Shown here: piece by piece, positions 10,181 to 17,966 of the stretch | Position numbering within the stretch: position 1 is the stretch's first letter | How the letters are laid out: every line of letters begins with the position of its first letter | Assembly (NCBI GenBank): GCA_024643945.1 | Contig: JAHELX010000047.1 | Coordinates: 1-18,141 of the forward strand | DNA: 18,141 bases | Origin: Anaerolineales bacterium | GTDB taxonomy: Bacteria; Chloroflexota; Anaerolineae; 4572-78; NAK82 | Reading direction: 5' to 3' | Position numbers and translations under genes: made by a program | The notes under the pieces: model-generated | What the model was told of the DNA's origin: nothing | Databases searched by the model: none | What the model saw: the letters and a program-made list of their open reading frames with translations, nothing else

Positions 10181-11985
10181 GTGCGCAATTCCCCTTTCCC
10201 CTTGATGCTCTTTTTGATGCCGATGGTGTACATGGGCGAGAAGGCGAATCCCTCGCGGAAATACCCGCTGGCCTCGTCAGTATCTGCTCGCATAGTGAGG
10301 CGGGTGTCAACCTGTGGCACCAAGGCCTCAGCCAGCGTGATGCCCGAGACTTGCATTTCACGGCACTTGTACGCATACTCGATGGTTTCGGTCCCCGACG
10401 CTCCACCCAAGGTGAGCGTGACCCCCGTCAAGTCCTCGGAGTATTCGGTGGTGCCGTAGCAGGCGGTGATGTACTCGTCAATCGTGACCTCCGCCTCCGG
10501 GTCGGTGGTACCGACAATCCTTCTCATGATCTCGATCTCTCCTGTGCCCTCGGTGAAGCGGAAGACCGACTGCACGCCGATGGTAAAGTTAGCAAACTCG
10601 ATGTCCATGGGATCGAGCGTCACGATCCGGGTGTCACCCTCCTCCGAAAAGGAGGCATGGGTGCGGCAGGCACACAGGTCTACCTCCTCTCCTTTATGGC
10701 TGAACTTGCAGCTCTTCACAGATCCCTCGCCGGCGTAGTGGGTAAAGTAGCCCGCCCGGTAATAGGACTGGACGATGAAGGGATAGGAAGCATCCTGCAG
10801 ATGTTTGGTGCCCACGCCACACGGCCGCACCAGCTTGGCCGCATAGGGCCTGAGATCGATCATGGCGCCGCCCTGGTTCATATCCAGGCAGACGCGCATC
10901 CACGGGTCTGCATACCAGAACTGCTGCCGCCTGGAGCCATACAGGATATCCTTCCATAGGGTGCATTCGGGACGGGTGTATGGGCGGTCCTGACGATAGA
11001 TGTCGGCAAACTCACTCATCGTGACATCTTTGGCTTTTCCTTCCTTCTTGAGCTGCCCGTAATAAGCCATGCCGTCCCTGTAGCTCTTGAGCAGGAAGTC
11101 GTAGTCCGCCTCCCAGCGACCATTCTTACTCATCCAGCCCGGCCCCACGAACATCATGTTGTAGGCATAGCCACGGTTGTATTTCACCATGGAGCGGTAT
11201 TGGTCTACGATGTTTTTGAAATACGGGATTTCGCGGTCTTCATACACCATGCCACGCAAGATGTTTTGCGGGTGAGTGCCGTAGTAGGAGCCAGGCCCGT
11301 CGAAAACGGCCATCAAATCCCTGGAAAGGTGAGGAATGGCCACAATGCCAATGTCATCTTCTTCATCCGAAGCCGGGCAATGGATGTTACGTCTGGAAGG
11401 TATCCAGGGATTCCAGGGACCGCCGTCAAAGAGGGTATACCAGGAGTTGTTGGCGTTCCAGTAAGCCTTGGGGCCTTCTTCCCAGCAGGTCGCCACCGCC
11501 ACCTTGATCATGGGATACTTTTCCTTGATGTAATTCACCAGTTCGGCGTCCATGTGGTAGGCGCCGCTCGACGTCGGGTAAAAGCCGAATACCTCGTAGA
11601 ATTTACCCAGCACCTCGTCCACGATTTTCTTTTTGTCTTCCATGGAAAAGAGCCAGATGGCCAGCTCCCTGGACTTGAACTTGTCGCGAAATTGCTGGCA
11701 CTGGAGACCGAGGAAGGTCGAGCCGATTTCGTCTCCGTACTTCTGGCGATGCTCTTTGGCGATGGCGACCACTTCCTCGTTGAACAGGCTGGCATAGGTC
11801 ATCTGGATGGTGGTTCGCAAGCCGTTCTCATGGGCGACCTGCTGCTGGGTGCGGAAAATGCCCAGCGATTCCTGGATGACCGTGCTTCGAGTGAGGTCTT
11901 CTTGCTTGCCTTCCTCCACTCCCTTTTGGATGTATTCCGGCACCATCTCCGGACGATGAATGATAGTCACATAAAATTCGCTCAT
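10129..11985 (-). CDS. Probable NodB/GH57-like barrel protein of carbohydrate metabolism (function unknown)
   Basis: A 618-residue protein without a signal peptide, hence probably cytoplasmic. The first about 250 residues resemble a polysaccharide-deacetylase or GH57/GH38-like seven-stranded barrel: TTIQMTYASLFNEEVVAIAK at 58-77, GDEIGSTFLGLQC at 84-96, and FGFYPTSSGAYHMDAEL at 133-149 followed by KVAVATCWEEGPKAY. A VTMSEFADIY segment (321-330) also recalls the barrel ends of such enzymes. The C-terminal half looks beta-rich. It may belong to the DUF3863/DUF3864 group, but this is from memory and unverified. Canonical NodB metal ligands are not obvious, so activity is open. ATG 11985 has GGAGAGGG upstream; an in-frame start at 12144 would overlap the previous gene and lacks a site. 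Context suggests a role after uptake of a modified glycan. Confidence 0.72.
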   Translation of the reverse strand: MSEFYVTIIHRPEMVPEYIQKGVEEGKQEDLTRSTVIQESLGIFRTQQQVAHENGLRTTIQMTYASLFNEEVVAIAKEHRQKYGDEIGSTFLGLQCQQFRDKFKSRELAIWLFSMEDKKKIVDEVLGKFYEVFGFYPTSSGAYHMDAELVNYIKEKYPMIKVAVATCWEEGPKAYWNANNSWYTLFDGGPWNPWIPSRRNIHCPASDEEDDIGIVAIPHLSRDLMAVFDGPGSYYGTHPQNILRGMVYEDREIPYFKNIVDQYRSMVKYNRGYAYNMMFVGPGWMSKNGRWEADYDFLLKSYRDGMAYYGQLKKEGKAKDVTMSEFADIYRQDRPYTRPECTLWKDILYGSRRQQFWYADPWMRVCLDMNQGGAMIDLRPYAAKLVRPCGVGTKHLQDASYPFIVQSYYRAGYFTHYAGEGSVKSCKFSHKGEEVDLCACRTHASFSEEGDTRIVTLDPMDIEFANFTIGVQSVFRFTEGTGEIEIMRRIVGTTDPEAEVTIDEYITACYGTTEYSEDLTGVTLTLGGASGTETIEYAYKCREMQVSGITLAEALVPQVDTRLTMRADTDEASGYFREGFAFSPMYTIGIKKSIKGKGELRTWLKVEKATGITAARGA

Positions 11986-12015
11986 ACGGATCCCTCTCCA
12001 AGTGACCAGTGTCCC

Positions 12016-12032
12016 ATCAAAGTGATTTTGAT
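12016..12032 (-). promoter_or_regulatory. Short palindrome in spacer before the barrel gene
   Basis: ATCAAAGTGATTTTGAT has 8-base arms that match at 7 positions around a central G. It sits in the 107-base spacer between the GH2-UroD stop and the barrel-gene ATG, upstream of its Shine-Dalgarno. It could be an operator or a small hairpin. No promoter is confidently recognised beside it, and nothing else stands out in this spacer. Confidence 0.3.
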
Positions 12033-12092
12033 AAGTTAGATTCGGCCTCATGGGCGTAATCTGTATCATATCATAATCCCTGTGATGGGGTA

Positions 12093-15000
12093 CTAGCCAA
12101 AAACCGTTCCCATACGCTCGCAATAGTATTGAATGTTCTTCCACTTGGCATCCGGCGCGATGCGATGATCGGGGCAGGGAATGTAACCTCCCAACTCGAC
12201 CAGCGGCTTGAGTCGCTCGATTTCGGCGTCGATCGCGGCATAGTCATAGGCAAACACTCTTTTGTCCAGGCCACCTACGCCGCGAATTTCCTTGCCGTAC
12301 TTTTCGCGCCACGGCTTGATGCTCGCGTGCCATGTACCCACTTCAATCGGGAACATGATGTTCACGCCGCTTTCGAGCCAGACAGGTACGAGCGTATCAA
12401 TCTTGCCATCGCAGTCCACCGATACCAAATGAAAGCCGTGACGGCGGAGCAAATCGGTGACACGCCTGTACTGCGGGCCGACTTTTTCTCGGAACACGCG
12501 CGGGTTGACGAGCGGCCCACTCCTGAAGCAAATGTCTTCCCAAAAGTGGGCATAATCAAACTGAACGCCGGTTTCGAGCACGCGCTGGACACATTGATAG
12601 GCCAGCTCTCCGACCGTCTCTATCATCTCGTCGTAAAGCGCGGGGTCATCAACTTGCAGGTAAGCGAGTTGCACCATGCCGACCCAATCGCGGATTGTAC
12701 CGTACAAACTGCCGCAATAGATACCCCTCGGCGCATCGCGTTGCAAGAACTCGTCCAATTTGTCCTGGTCAATCGCCGCGCGCTCAGCCGTGAACTGGAG
12801 CCGAGGCAGAAAATACTCTTGCCATTCCGTTCTGCCTTTGAGCAAGTGTTCAATTTCGGGCGGGATGCCCGCCGTGCCATCTTTTTCGAGAATGACGACA
12901 CCATTCTCATTCACGACTTGGCGTGAGCCATCGGGAAAGGTCACCAGTACTTTTCTCTCAAAGGCTGGTAAGAGTCCCGTAATCAAGCCAAAGTGACTGC
13001 TCCAGCCCCAATCAAAGCCGAGCCGCTCGGCAATTGCAGCATCAACGGCGTTGCCATCTGCCCAGCCCTTCGCTTCTTCAAAGGTGACGTATCCCTCGCT
13101 GGCCCACTTGTCCAGCGTCTCCGTCCAAAAGCCAAAGTGAACCAGCGGCAGCCGGTCGTAAGGTTCATAGTTCAGGACGGCGAGCGCCCTTGTGCGATTG
13201 TTCATAATATGATTTGATGGGTCTGGCATCTGAACTCCACCATCAGAAGGAACAAGTTCACCCTGTGCATCGTACGAATGATCCGTTACGCTGAAACCGG
13301 TTGGGCGGACGACGCTCAATGTCAGGATATAGTCCTCGGATGGAACCGTCAATGGAATCTCGCCCGACCATTGCGTTCCGGGGGTCAGTATTGGTAGGGA
13401 CACATCGCCTTCAGAGAAGGTCGAACCGCCGTCCGGGGAAGTCATGGCCCAGTGCAGGCTGTAAGCGCGCAGCGTATAGGCGGGCATATCCACGTCCACC
13501 GGACCGCGGGTGTGCAGGGCGACCGTGGAGGTGCGCTGGCCGTCAGCCACGGGGGATAATGTCACCGAATCGATGAGCGCCGGTGCATATTGATCCCGCA
13601 AGACTTCCCATGAGCCGCGCTTATTCCTCTCGGCGTCCACCAGGCCTGTCTTGAAATTGGTGGGGGTGCGATAATCCTGGTAGCTCCAGAAGATAGCGCC
13701 AGCCACGAACGGCTTGCTGCGCAGGATCGGCATCTGGTCGTGGATGAGCTGGCGGCGCACCGCGTCGGCGGCTTCCGAATCGGAGGGGGTATCATCCGGT
13801 ATGAAGTAATACTGATCCGGGTTCAGGCTGGAGGTGGAGGGACCCCCGAAATTGTTCCAATGCGGCGCAAAGCCAAACTCCGAGATGATCACGGTTTTGT
13901 CCGGCCAGGTCTGGTGGATACGGTCCAGCGCCAGGCTGAGGTCCTGTTTGGTGCCATGCCAGGTACCGAAATATTGGTTCATCATCACAAAATCGGATAG
14001 GGCTGTGGCGTCCGACTGCGGCTGCGACCCCAGCTTGTTCGAAACAAATCCCACCGGGCGCGTTGGATCAAGCGACTTCACGTAGGCGATCATCTCCCGC
14101 ACGAAGTCGTGGCCCGAGCTCGTGTCCGAAGCGAATTCGTTGCCGACGCTCCAGGCCCACACGGATGGGTGGTTGAAGTCTTCGGCGATCATCTCGCCCA
14201 ATTGCTGCTTTTCCAGGTCGCGCATGTGCTGGCTGGACAACTGCTGCTGTGTCAACTGCCAGGCCGGAACTTCGGGGATCAGGAGGATGCCATGGCGGTC
14301 AGCATAATCCAGGATGAACTCAGCCTGCGGATAATGCACCGGGCGTGTGAACACTTCGTTCAACGTTTTCAAATCATCATAATCTGCTGCCATGGCAGTC
14401 ATCGTCTCGGCGGATCCCAGTCCCGGGTAATCCGCGTGCCGGGCGACACCCACCAGCCGCACCGGTTCACCGTTGAGATAGAATCGCCCGTCCTTTAACT
14501 CCACGGAACGAATGCCGATCGTGACCTCGCTGGTGTCTAGTACCTGGCCGTCTGCGGTGAGCAGGGAAGCCGACCAGCGATACAGGTTCGGATGGTCAAA
14601 ATGCCAGAGCTTGGGGGAGACAAGCGTGGCCGCAATCTGGACGTCGGCACTCCCGCCGGATGGGACACTCACCGGCGCTGAAACGGGAGCTTCCAGGACG
14701 GGCTGGCCGTCAACGTCGTCTAGCAGATTCGCCTGGAGCGTGCCATCGAGCGTTTGACCGGATGTGTTATGGACGGTGAGCGTCGCGGTGACCGAAGCCA
14801 AATTGGCCTCGTCCATGCCGGTAATGTGTGGAACCGAAACGATCTGCTGGCGGGCGATGTAGGCTTTGCTGGTGATCTTGAGCGACACGTCCCGTATGAT
14901 GCCGCCGTGGTTCCACCAGTCGTACGTCCAGCCGGGGCCGAGATTGGCTGGAATGCGGTCGGCCGCACGCCGGTTATCCACCTGTACGGCGAGTACATTT

Positions 15001-15497
15001 CCCCCGCCCGGTCTGGCAATGCTGCTTATGTCAAACTCAAACGGGGTATAGCCTCCCTCGTGCTCGCCAAGATATTGACCGTTCAACCAGACGCGCGCCA
15101 GATAAAAGACGGCCTCGAACCGCAGGCGCAGGTGGGCATTCCTGGATGCCGCCGGGATGGTGAAAGCCCGGCGGTACCAGGCCAATCCATCGTAATTGGA
15201 ATAATCTGGCATGACGTTCCAGGTGTGCGGCACGGTCACGGTCACCCAGGCCGAATCATCATAAGTTGGCTCTGCCCATCCCTGTTGTTCTCCCGCCTTG
15301 TCCTTGTCAACGGAAAAGCGCCATTCCCCGGAGAGCGGGATGGGAGCGGATGGGATCGCGACAATAGGTGATGTGAGCGTGGTAGGGACCTGGGAAGCGG
15401 TGGGTCCCACCGCAGGCGTTGGTTGACAACCCGTTGTTGTGACGATAAAGATCACCGATAGAACAAAAGTTATGCAGTGAGATTGGAAAGATTTCAT
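12093..15497 (-). CDS. Lipoprotein GH2 glycosidase fused to a uroporphyrinogen-decarboxylase-like domain
   Basis: A 1134-residue open frame with two complete parts. Part one (1 to about 756) starts with a lipoprotein signal (lipobox-like TTTGC, Cys24) and a Thr/Pro linker. It continues with a GH2 sugar-binding domain (LSGEWRFSVDKDKAGEQQGW at 55-74), an immunoglobulin-like domain and a TIM barrel with N453/E454 in SVGNEF as acid/base and E540 in IISEFGF as nucleophile. Part two (about 765-1134) is a full-length UroD-superfamily domain: NNRTRALAVLNYEPYDRLPL at 766-785, VDCDG at 1027-1031, GGLDKR at 1075-1080 and CPDHR at 1108-1112. This subgroup differs from haem-pathway HemE and includes relatives of MtaA/CmuA methyltransferases; its substrate is unknown. 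An exported GH2 joined to a normally cytosolic domain is odd. ATG codons at residues 757 and 765, the former with GTGGAG upstream, suggest the UroD part may also be translated alone, or that a stop codon was lost. The Shine-Dalgarno before ATG 15497 is weak. Confidence 0.88.
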   Translation of the reverse strand: MKSFQSHCITFVLSVIFIVTTTGCQPTPAVGPTASQVPTTLTSPIVAIPSAPIPLSGEWRFSVDKDKAGEQQGWAEPTYDDSAWVTVTVPHTWNVMPDYSNYDGLAWYRRAFTIPAASRNAHLRLRFEAVFYLARVWLNGQYLGEHEGGYTPFEFDISSIARPGGGNVLAVQVDNRRAADRIPANLGPGWTYDWWNHGGIIRDVSLKITSKAYIARQQIVSVPHITGMDEANLASVTATLTVHNTSGQTLDGTLQANLLDDVDGQPVLEAPVSAPVSVPSGGSADVQIAATLVSPKLWHFDHPNLYRWSASLLTADGQVLDTSEVTIGIRSVELKDGRFYLNGEPVRLVGVARHADYPGLGSAETMTAMAADYDDLKTLNEVFTRPVHYPQAEFILDYADRHGILLIPEVPAWQLTQQQLSSQHMRDLEKQQLGEMIAEDFNHPSVWAWSVGNEFASDTSSGHDFVREMIAYVKSLDPTRPVGFVSNKLGSQPQSDATALSDFVMMNQYFGTWHGTKQDLSLALDRIHQTWPDKTVIISEFGFAPHWNNFGGPSTSSLNPDQYYFIPDDTPSDSEAADAVRRQLIHDQMPILRSKPFVAGAIFWSYQDYRTPTNFKTGLVDAERNKRGSWEVLRDQYAPALIDSVTLSPVADGQRTSTVALHTRGPVDVDMPAYTLRAYSLHWAMTSPDGGSTFSEGDVSLPILTPGTQWSGEIPLTVPSEDYILTLSVVRPTGFSVTDHSYDAQGELVPSDGGVQMPDPSNHIMNNRTRALAVLNYEPYDRLPLVHFGFWTETLDKWASEGYVTFEEAKGWADGNAVDAAIAERLGFDWGWSSHFGLITGLLPAFERKVLVTFPDGSRQVVNENGVVILEKDGTAGIPPEIEHLLKGRTEWQEYFLPRLQFTAERAAIDQDKLDEFLQRDAPRGIYCGSLYGTIRDWVGMVQLAYLQVDDPALYDEMIETVGELAYQCVQRVLETGVQFDYAHFWEDICFRSGPLVNPRVFREKVGPQYRRVTDLLRRHGFHLVSVDCDGKIDTLVPVWLESGVNIMFPIEVGTWHASIKPWREKYGKEIRGVGGLDKRVFAYDYAAIDAEIERLKPLVELGGYIPCPDHRIAPDAKWKNIQYYCERMGTVFG
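13229..13240 (-). promoter_or_regulatory. Internal Shine-Dalgarno and ATG at the GH2-UroD junction
   Basis: On the minus strand GTGGAG (13240-13235) precedes ATG 13229 by five bases, in frame with the fusion. Eight codons later comes a second ATG at 13205, where the sequence begins MNNRTRALAVLN, the usual start of stand-alone UroD-like proteins. Initiation here would give a cytoplasmic protein of 370-378 residues, the normal length of the family. Whether it is used cannot be told from sequence. Confidence 0.45.
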
Positions 15498-15548
15498 TTC
15501 TATCTTTGCGCGGCAAGTCCGTTTCTACGTTGAAATTAGGTAGCAGGT

Positions 15549-15920
15549 TTAGTGCTGGGTTGCGTTCGGCGACCTGGTTGCTACAAGAGCAGCAATAAAA
15601 CCGTCGTACGTCAGTGGATGCAACAAGCAATAATCGGCGCCCAACTCGCGCGCCCGCGCCTCATCGGCGATGGATGAGCACACCAGGATAGGGATGTCAC
15701 AATTCGTAAGATCTGCGATCAGCGACTGGGCTGCTTCCAATCTCTCAATTGAAGGAAAAAGGATCGCCACCGGTTGCTGGTTGCACACCTCCTCAGCAGA
15801 CGGAACAGTCTGCATCGTAGCGATATTATGACCGCTCCGTTCTGCATAGCGCCCAACCAGATAGGTCAGGGCTGTATCGTTACCGATCATCAAAATTTTG
15901 GATTGCGATGATGGCATCAT
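15549..15920 (-). CDS. Stand-alone pseudo-receiver domain protein, 123 residues
   Basis: The protein folds by pattern as a single receiver domain: KILMIGNDTALTYLVGRYAE at 8-27, VAILFPSI at 51-58, IPILVCSS at 76-83 and LGADYCLLHPLTYDGFIAAL at 93-112. Key phosphorylation residues are changed. Phe55 sits where the phospho-Asp should be and His101 replaces the conserved Lys before Pro; acidic D15 and S82 remain. It therefore probably acts by binding rather than by phosphate transfer. ATG 15920 starts two bases after the MalG-type stop, so it is translated with the transporter genes; ATG 15917 is an alternative. A longer frame upstream lies within the permease gene and is rejected. It resembles the receivers of the two signalling proteins at the left end of the window (LGAxxxLxxPxT pattern). 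A role in transporter or operon control is inference. Confidence 0.8.
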   Translation of the reverse strand: MMPSSQSKILMIGNDTALTYLVGRYAERSGHNIATMQTVPSAEEVCNQQPVAILFPSIERLEAAQSLIADLTNCDIPILVCSSIADEARARELGADYCLLHPLTYDGFIAALVATRSPNATQH

Positions 15921-15922
15921 CC

Positions 15923-16810
15923 CTAACCTGTGACGCTCCCCAAATTCAAACCTTCCTGCCAGTAACGCTGCAGGAACAGGAACACAATCATCACGGGCAC
16001 AATTGCCACCACCGAACCGGTGATGACCAGGATATATAGCACTTGTGCAACTCCCGGTTGAGAAGCCAACGAGTTCCAAAAAGCCAGGCCCACCGTGAGC
16101 AGGTACAAGTCCGATTTGTTCAAGAGGAGCAACGGCAAGAAATAGTTATTCCAGGCGCCGACAAAGGCGAACAGCAGCACGGTCACGAAACCGGGTGCAA
16201 GCAGACGGAACGCAATCGTAGCGAAAATGCGAAACTCACCCGCCCCATCCACACGGGCTGCATCGATTAAATCCTGAGATATTGACCCCTCCGCATAAAT
16301 GCGCATCAAATACACCCCAAAAGGATTGACCAGCGCTGGCAAAATCACCGCCAGCAGTGTGTTCGATAGGCCGCTTTTGCTCATCATCAGGAAAAGCGGG
16401 ACAGCAAAGACCGTAAGGGGAACAAAGACGGAGGCCAGCACAATACCAAACAACAGATCACGCCCCGGAAACCGATATTGTGCGAAGGCGTAGCCTGCCA
16501 TGGCGGCGATCAGCGACGAACCTAACGCGGCGATGACCGCATAGATAGCCGTATTACGTATCCAGAGCGCAAAATCACCGTTGTCGTAAGCGAAAAGATC
16601 TTTCAGATTTTGGAAGAAATCAAATTCTTTGCCGAACCAAAACCCAAACGTCGAGAACAGGCCCGCGTTCGTTTTGGTGCTGGATATAAGCAGCCAAATC
16701 AGCGGTATCAAGAAGTAGCTGAGGCACACGAGCATGAAGATATAGGCCGACGTGGTGTTTACGCCCCGGCGCAGTTTGTAGTAACTCGAATTGCGTAGTT
16801 GGGCTGCCAT
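15923..16810 (-). CDS. Sugar ABC transporter permease, MalG type, system 2
   Basis: A 295-residue inner-membrane permease. Membrane segments begin near residue 22 (AYIFMLVCLSYFLIPLIWLL), with others near 88-110, 122-143 and 152-170. The EAA loop for the ATPase is at 178-203 (SQDLIDAARVDGAGEFRIFA). The end (RYWQEGLNLGSVTG) is typical of MalG-type subunits. ATG 16810 is four bases after the MalF-type stop and has GGAGAGG upstream; an in-frame start at 16963 would lie inside that gene and is rejected. It pairs with the MalF-type subunit encoded just before it. No ATPase gene accompanies it. Confidence 0.94.
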   Translation of the reverse strand: MAAQLRNSSYYKLRRGVNTTSAYIFMLVCLSYFLIPLIWLLISSTKTNAGLFSTFGFWFGKEFDFFQNLKDLFAYDNGDFALWIRNTAIYAVIAALGSSLIAAMAGYAFAQYRFPGRDLLFGIVLASVFVPLTVFAVPLFLMMSKSGLSNTLLAVILPALVNPFGVYLMRIYAEGSISQDLIDAARVDGAGEFRIFATIAFRLLAPGFVTVLLFAFVGAWNNYFLPLLLLNKSDLYLLTVGLAFWNSLASQPGVAQVLYILVITGSVVAIVPVMIVFLFLQRYWQEGLNLGSVTG

Positions 16811-16814
16811 CGCC

Positions 16815-17756
16815 TTACCTCTCCCTACGAGTAACAAGCAAGACCAGCGAGGCCAGGATGCCCGACACCAGCGCCAGGCTGAAGGCCATGGCCGCGGAAT
16901 ATTCAAAGCGAGCATTTCGAAAGGCAAGAAAATACAAATATAGATTGGGTGTGAAATGCTCATTCACGACCGTCGGCGCGACAGCCCTGAGCACATTCGG
17001 CTCGTTGAACAATTGAAGCGTACCGATGATCGAAAAGATCATGGTCAGCACAATCGCCGGCCAGACGATTGGAATTTTTATGCTCCACGCAATTTGCCAG
17101 TCGTTGGCGCCATCGGCGCGGGCGGCTTCGTAGATTTCAGGCGGAATGGCCTTCAGCGCAGCATAGATGATCAGCATGTTGTAGCCGGCAAATTGCCAGG
17201 TGGAGATATTGGCCATAGCGGGGATGATACCTTTGATCGTGAGAATAATAGGTGGTTCCAACCCCAGCGCTTTAGCGACCTGGGTAATGGGCCCGAAACT
17301 TTGTCCGTAGAAATATCCCCACATCAATGCGGCTACGACGCTGGGAACGGCAAACGGCAGAAAGTAGCCCAGCCGGAAGATCGTGGCCCGGCGGATGACC
17401 TTGCTATCCAGTATCAGCGCAAAGATGAGTGCCAGTCCAAGCATCACGGGGATCTGCATGGCGCCAAAGATCAGAACGTTGCGTATCCCTTCCCAGAAAT
17501 TAGTGTCTCGAAAAACATTGACGTAGTTTGCCAGGCCAACAAAAGTTACGCCCCCGATGATCTGTTTTCGATACAGGCTCAAGTTAAACGAATAGATCAG
17601 GGGATACACCATGAAGGCGATGTAGCCGATGAGGAAGGGAGACAGAAAGAGGTAGGGCGTGATTTTTCGCCCCCAGCGTCGCCAGGGATAGCGTGTGGGG
17701 GGGGCCTGCATGTCACGGTTGGACGATCTTGGCGCAGAGGTCTTGGCCAGAGACAT
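16815..17756 (-). CDS. Sugar ABC transporter permease, MalF type, system 2
   Basis: A 313-residue inner-membrane permease of the binding-protein-dependent sugar family. A polar N-terminal tail of about 30 residues is followed by TPYLFLSPFLIGYIAFMVYP, the common first membrane segment. Further membrane segments and the EAA loop at 208-230 (EIYEAARADGANDWQIAWSI) follow. ATG 17756 has AAGGAGAG just upstream. Sequence and likely substrate differ clearly from the system 1 permeases, so this is a second importer and not a recent duplicate. The gene follows the binding-protein gene after a palindrome-rich spacer. Confidence 0.94.
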   Translation of the reverse strand: MSLAKTSAPRSSNRDMQAPPTRYPWRRWGRKITPYLFLSPFLIGYIAFMVYPLIYSFNLSLYRKQIIGGVTFVGLANYVNVFRDTNFWEGIRNVLIFGAMQIPVMLGLALIFALILDSKVIRRATIFRLGYFLPFAVPSVVAALMWGYFYGQSFGPITQVAKALGLEPPIILTIKGIIPAMANISTWQFAGYNMLIIYAALKAIPPEIYEAARADGANDWQIAWSIKIPIVWPAIVLTMIFSIIGTLQLFNEPNVLRAVAPTVVNEHFTPNLYLYFLAFRNARFEYSAAMAFSLALVSGILASLVLLVTRRER

Positions 17757-17777
17757 ACTCTCTCCTTCTAAACCAAT

Positions 17778-17872
17778 TACGTTTCAAATAAGCCCCCCTA
17801 ACCCCCCAGAGGGGGGAATTCGGCTCTTCGCTCCCCCCTTTGGGGGGCTGGGGGAGGCTTACTTGAAACGTA
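17778..17872. repeat. GC-rich palindromic element between binding-protein and permease genes, system 2
   Basis: Arms 17778-17817 and 17832-17872 are about 40 bases each and match with few mismatches and one gap around a 14-base loop. Each arm itself holds a small palindrome (CCCCCC then GGGGGG), so several alternative folds are possible. It lies 21 bases before the permease ATG and close to its ribosome site. It could be a mobile REP/MITE-like element and could stabilise the binding-protein message or restrict permease translation. Confidence 0.82.
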
Positions 17873-17880
17873 GTCGCTTT

Positions 17881-17921
17881 AGGTGCAACGCACTTGTGCT
17901 GCGCACAAATGCGTTGCACCT
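17881..17921 (-). terminator. Strong hairpin after the binding-protein gene, system 2
   Basis: AGGTGCAACGCACTTGTG (17881-17898) and CACAAATGCGTTGCACCT (17904-17921) are 18-base inverted arms matching at 17 positions around a 5-base loop. It stands between the binding-protein stop (17967) and the larger palindrome. No clear U-tract follows in the direction of transcription. It may be a partial terminator or a 3'-end stabiliser for the binding-protein transcript. Together with the palindrome it fills most of the 210-base spacer; nothing else is recognised there. Confidence 0.65.
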
Positions 17922-17966
17922 TATCCATGGTCGCACGTTATGGAACCGGAAACGTGGCGTCTCTGG

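Noticed and set aside
10351..10959. 202-codon plus-strand frame
   Set aside because: Antisense to the C-terminal half of the barrel protein, with no recognisable motif.
11200..12039. 279-codon open frame on the plus strand
   Set aside because: It is fully antisense to the barrel-protein gene and the adjacent spacer, shows no family motif, and follows the codon pattern expected of a mirror frame in GC-rich coding DNA.
11986..12144. N-terminal extension of the barrel protein to ATG 12144
   Set aside because: It would overlap the UroD end and lacks a ribosome site, whereas ATG 11985 has GGAGAGGG at good spacing.
12129..12926. 265-codon plus-strand frame
   Set aside because: Antisense to the UroD-like domain, whose motifs are clear; no motif or ribosome site supports the plus-strand frame.
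12093..13205. HemE of haem synthesis
   Set aside because: The domain is UroD-like but its motifs (VDCDG, GGLDKR, CPDHR) and sugar-operon context differ from classical HemE, so a haem role is not supported.
16956..17771. 271-codon plus-strand frame
   Set aside because: Antisense to the MalF-type permease gene; the translation is rich in His, Gln and Asp without any domain pattern.
17778..17921. Possible CRISPR array or attachment site suggested by repeated GC-rich units
   Set aside because: The structure is two inverted repeats, not regularly spaced direct repeats, and no cas, integrase or tRNA gene is nearby.
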